64,000 nucleotides of DNA, from NCBI GenBank assembly GCA_963702235.1, contig CAVPBZ010000005.1, positions 1-64,000 on the forward strand, in the 5' to 3' direction. This document shows positions 62,639 through 64,000 of this stretch, piece after piece. The notes below the pieces were generated by a model that saw only the letters and a list, made by a program, of their open reading frames with translations, ran no database searches and had not been told where the DNA came from. The DNA comes from PALSA-505 sp963702235. Its GTDB lineage: Bacteria; Actinomycetota; Actinomycetes; Streptosporangiales; Streptosporangiaceae. The translations under genes were made by a program, and so were the position numbers. Positions within the stretch are counted from its first letter, which is position 1. Every line of letters begins with the position of its first letter.

Positions 62639-64000
62639 TCACCGGCCTCCGCCGACGTCGCCGCTCGCCGGTCCGCCGGGCAGCCCGGCGGGCAGCAGTG
62701 GCGGGGTGAACGGATGGATCTCGGTCAGGTCGAATGCCCCCGTGCTGAGCGTCCAGCCCGTGCCGTCGCCCTGCCTGGCCGCCGCGGCCAGGTCGACGAG
62801 GATCGGGGAGGCGGCCGCGAGTAGCGCCTTGACCTCGAGGAACAAGTCGCCCCATGCGGAAGCGTCGGCGTCCAGGTCCCCCCCGTCGAGGGCGGCCGCC
62901 CGCCGGGCCAGCCGCTCGATCTGGACCAGGACCGTTTCCGCGGACCGGGTCAGGCTGTAGCCGGGCATTTCGTAGCCGGTGTCGAACCGGGCGAGCAGGG
63001 CGGCGACGCGGCTGCGGGCTGCGGCCGACACCGGCAGCGGGGCGTCGCTGCTCGCGTTGGCGACCGCCTTGCCCAGCGTGCCGGCCAGCCGGTTCCACGG
63101 CCCGGTCAGCCGCTCCTCGGCGACCTTGGCCAGGCCCGCCCGGCTGAAGGTGGTGCGCTGGTGCTCGGGCGCGGTGAGCGCCAGGTACAGCCGGGCCACG
63201 TCGCGGGGCACGTCGCGGAGCAGGTCCTGACACGAGACGACGTGTCCCTTGCTGGTGGAGAACTTCTCGCTCTCCAGTTCGTAGAACTCGTTGGTCATCA
63301 CCGACTCCGGCAGGATGTACCGGTCACCGTGCGCCATCAGCAGCGCGATATGCGGCAGGCAGAAAAAGAACGCGTTGTCGAAGCCGAGGAAGTGCACCAT
63401 GCGCAGGTCCTGCTCGCGGCGCCACAGCTCGCCGGGCGCGCTCTGGCGGCCCAGCCGCGCGGCAGCGTAGGAGGTGGTGAACATGCCCGCGGGCATCAGC
63501 TCGAGCCACGCGTTGAGTACCTGCCCGGGCGTCTCGGGGAACGGGGCCGGGATGCCCCAGCCGAGCGGGTAGGTGACCGGCACGTCCGGCAGCGGGCGGG
63601 CCAGCAGTTCGCGGATCATCTGCACGACATGCGGCCGCCAGTGCGGGCTGCGCTCTTGGTGATAGGCGGTGAGCTGGTCCCGGTACTCCTCCAGCGGGAA
63701 CACCAGGATGGTCGCCTCCCGGCTGGCCGGCACGTCGGCACGGTTAGTCGTCGAGTGCGGGTCGATCAGGTCAGTGCAGCTGTTCGGATGGCCGCAGGTC
63801 TCGCACAGAGCGCCGCGGCTGGAGCTCAGGCATACCGGGCAGTCCCCCTCGATCAGGCCCTCGACGAGGTATTCGCCGGTCCGCTCCAGATACGGGAGCC
63901 TGACGGTACGCAGCCGGAACTTGCCGGCCGCGTGCAGCGTCCGGAAGAAGTCCAGCACCGTGGCGCGGTAGGTGTCGTCGAACGGGCCGAAGCCGTCCAC
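62639..64000 (-). CDS. Methionyl-tRNA-synthetase-like class I ligase (5' end beyond window)
   Basis: At least 453 aa; the start and HIGH motif lie past 64000. Zinc knuckle CPVCLSSSRGALCETCG and KMSKS-type loop EKFSTSKGHVV (KFSTSKG) identify the MetRS group, and FFFCLPHIALLM sits before it. The C-terminal part is anticodon-domain-like. As every genome has its own metG, a copy leading a biosynthetic operon suggests a paralogue that activates an amino acid or delivers aminoacyl-tRNA for biosynthesis, or a resistance copy. First visible gene of the MetRS-like/FAD/ATP-grasp/binding-protein operon. Confidence 0.85.
   Translation of the reverse strand: MDGFGPFDDTYRATVLDFFRTLHAAGKFRLRTVRLPYLERTGEYLVEGLIEGDCPVCLSSSRGALCETCGHPNSCTDLIDPHSTTNRADVPASREATILVFPLEEYRDQLTAYHQERSPHWRPHVVQMIRELLARPLPDVPVTYPLGWGIPAPFPETPGQVLNAWLELMPAGMFTTSYAAARLGRQSAPGELWRREQDLRMVHFLGFDNAFFFCLPHIALLMAHGDRYILPESVMTNEFYELESEKFSTSKGHVVSCQDLLRDVPRDVARLYLALTAPEHQRTTFSRAGLAKVAEERLTGPWNRLAGTLGKAVANASSDAPLPVSAAARSRVAALLARFDTGYEMPGYSLTRSAETVLVQIERLARRAAALDGGDLDADASAWGDLFLEVKALLAAASPILVDLAAAARQGDGTGWTLSTGAFDLTEIHPFTPPLLPAGLPGGPASGDVGGGR

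Overview
The window is high-GC (about 70%) actinobacterial chromosome. The block galU-moeA-moaC-mog-GNAT-sepX-tRNA-Ala at the left end is a conserved chromosomal arrangement in filamentous actinomycetes, and sepX itself is actinobacterial. Gene style (4-nt start/stop overlaps, GTG starts, LacI/TetR/SARP regulators, Pro/Ala/Ser-rich tails) fits a soil Streptosporangiales- or Streptomyces-like organism; I cannot fix the genus. I saw no IS element, prophage, CRISPR array or rRNA, and no stretch over about 300 bases without a gene.

Layout. (1) 1-5 kb, minus strand: tRNA-Ala, sepX, an N-acetyltransferase and molybdenum cofactor genes coupled to galU. (2) 5-17 kb, mostly plus: 5-formyl-THF cyclo-ligase, a zinc ribbon protein, a frameshifted MTA phosphorylase, secreted proteins, a MoxR/VWA pair of the coxD/coxE type, a 50-bp perfect palindrome, a secretory lipase (minus) and a processive GT2 glycosyltransferase. 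(3) 17-26 kb: a glycoside module, GH1 beta-glucosidase divergent from LacI regulator + Dpp/Opp-type ABC importer + lipoprotein binding protein, with twin 16-bp operator repeats between them. (4) 26-35 kb, minus: one long operon for form I aerobic CO dehydrogenase (coxM-coxS-coxL, XdhC-like, coxG) continuing into six small proteins and a large exactly duplicated membrane protein. (5) 35-40 kb: TetR-controlled cupin + hydrolase, a zinc-ribbon membrane protein, DUF3052 and a metallo-beta-lactamase with an in-frame stop. (6) 40-64 kb: a biosynthetic gene cluster that runs off the right edge.

The cluster in (6) is the best candidate for an undescribed system. It has a ~1000-aa SARP regulator preceded by four 12-bp direct repeats, a small peptide next to a B12-dependent radical SAM RiPP-type maturase, a B12-dependent glutamate mutase (S and E subunits), a class II aaRS-like asparagine-synthetase paralogue, a stand-alone glutamate-synthase FMN domain, a PLP aminotransferase, a ferredoxin/P450 pair, an ATP-grasp ligase, an FAD amine oxidase, a solute-binding-protein homologue without signal peptide, and a methionyl-tRNA-synthetase paralogue. 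An outlying ATP-grasp-like protein, MFS exporter, amidinotransferase-fold hydrolase and ECF sigma factor may belong to it. My inference is that it makes a modified small peptide or amino-acid antibiotic built on 3-methylaspartate (or its amide). No NRPS or PKS is visible.

Quality warning. At least six genes carry single-base frameshifts (MTA phosphorylase, GT2, DppD, XdhC-YHS, ECF sigma factor, AsnA-like) and one an in-frame TGA. Those I could trace leave well-conserved protein on both sides, which points to residual indel errors in the assembly rather than decay; each should be checked against reads. One of them creates a false 1078-codon fusion in the biosynthetic cluster.
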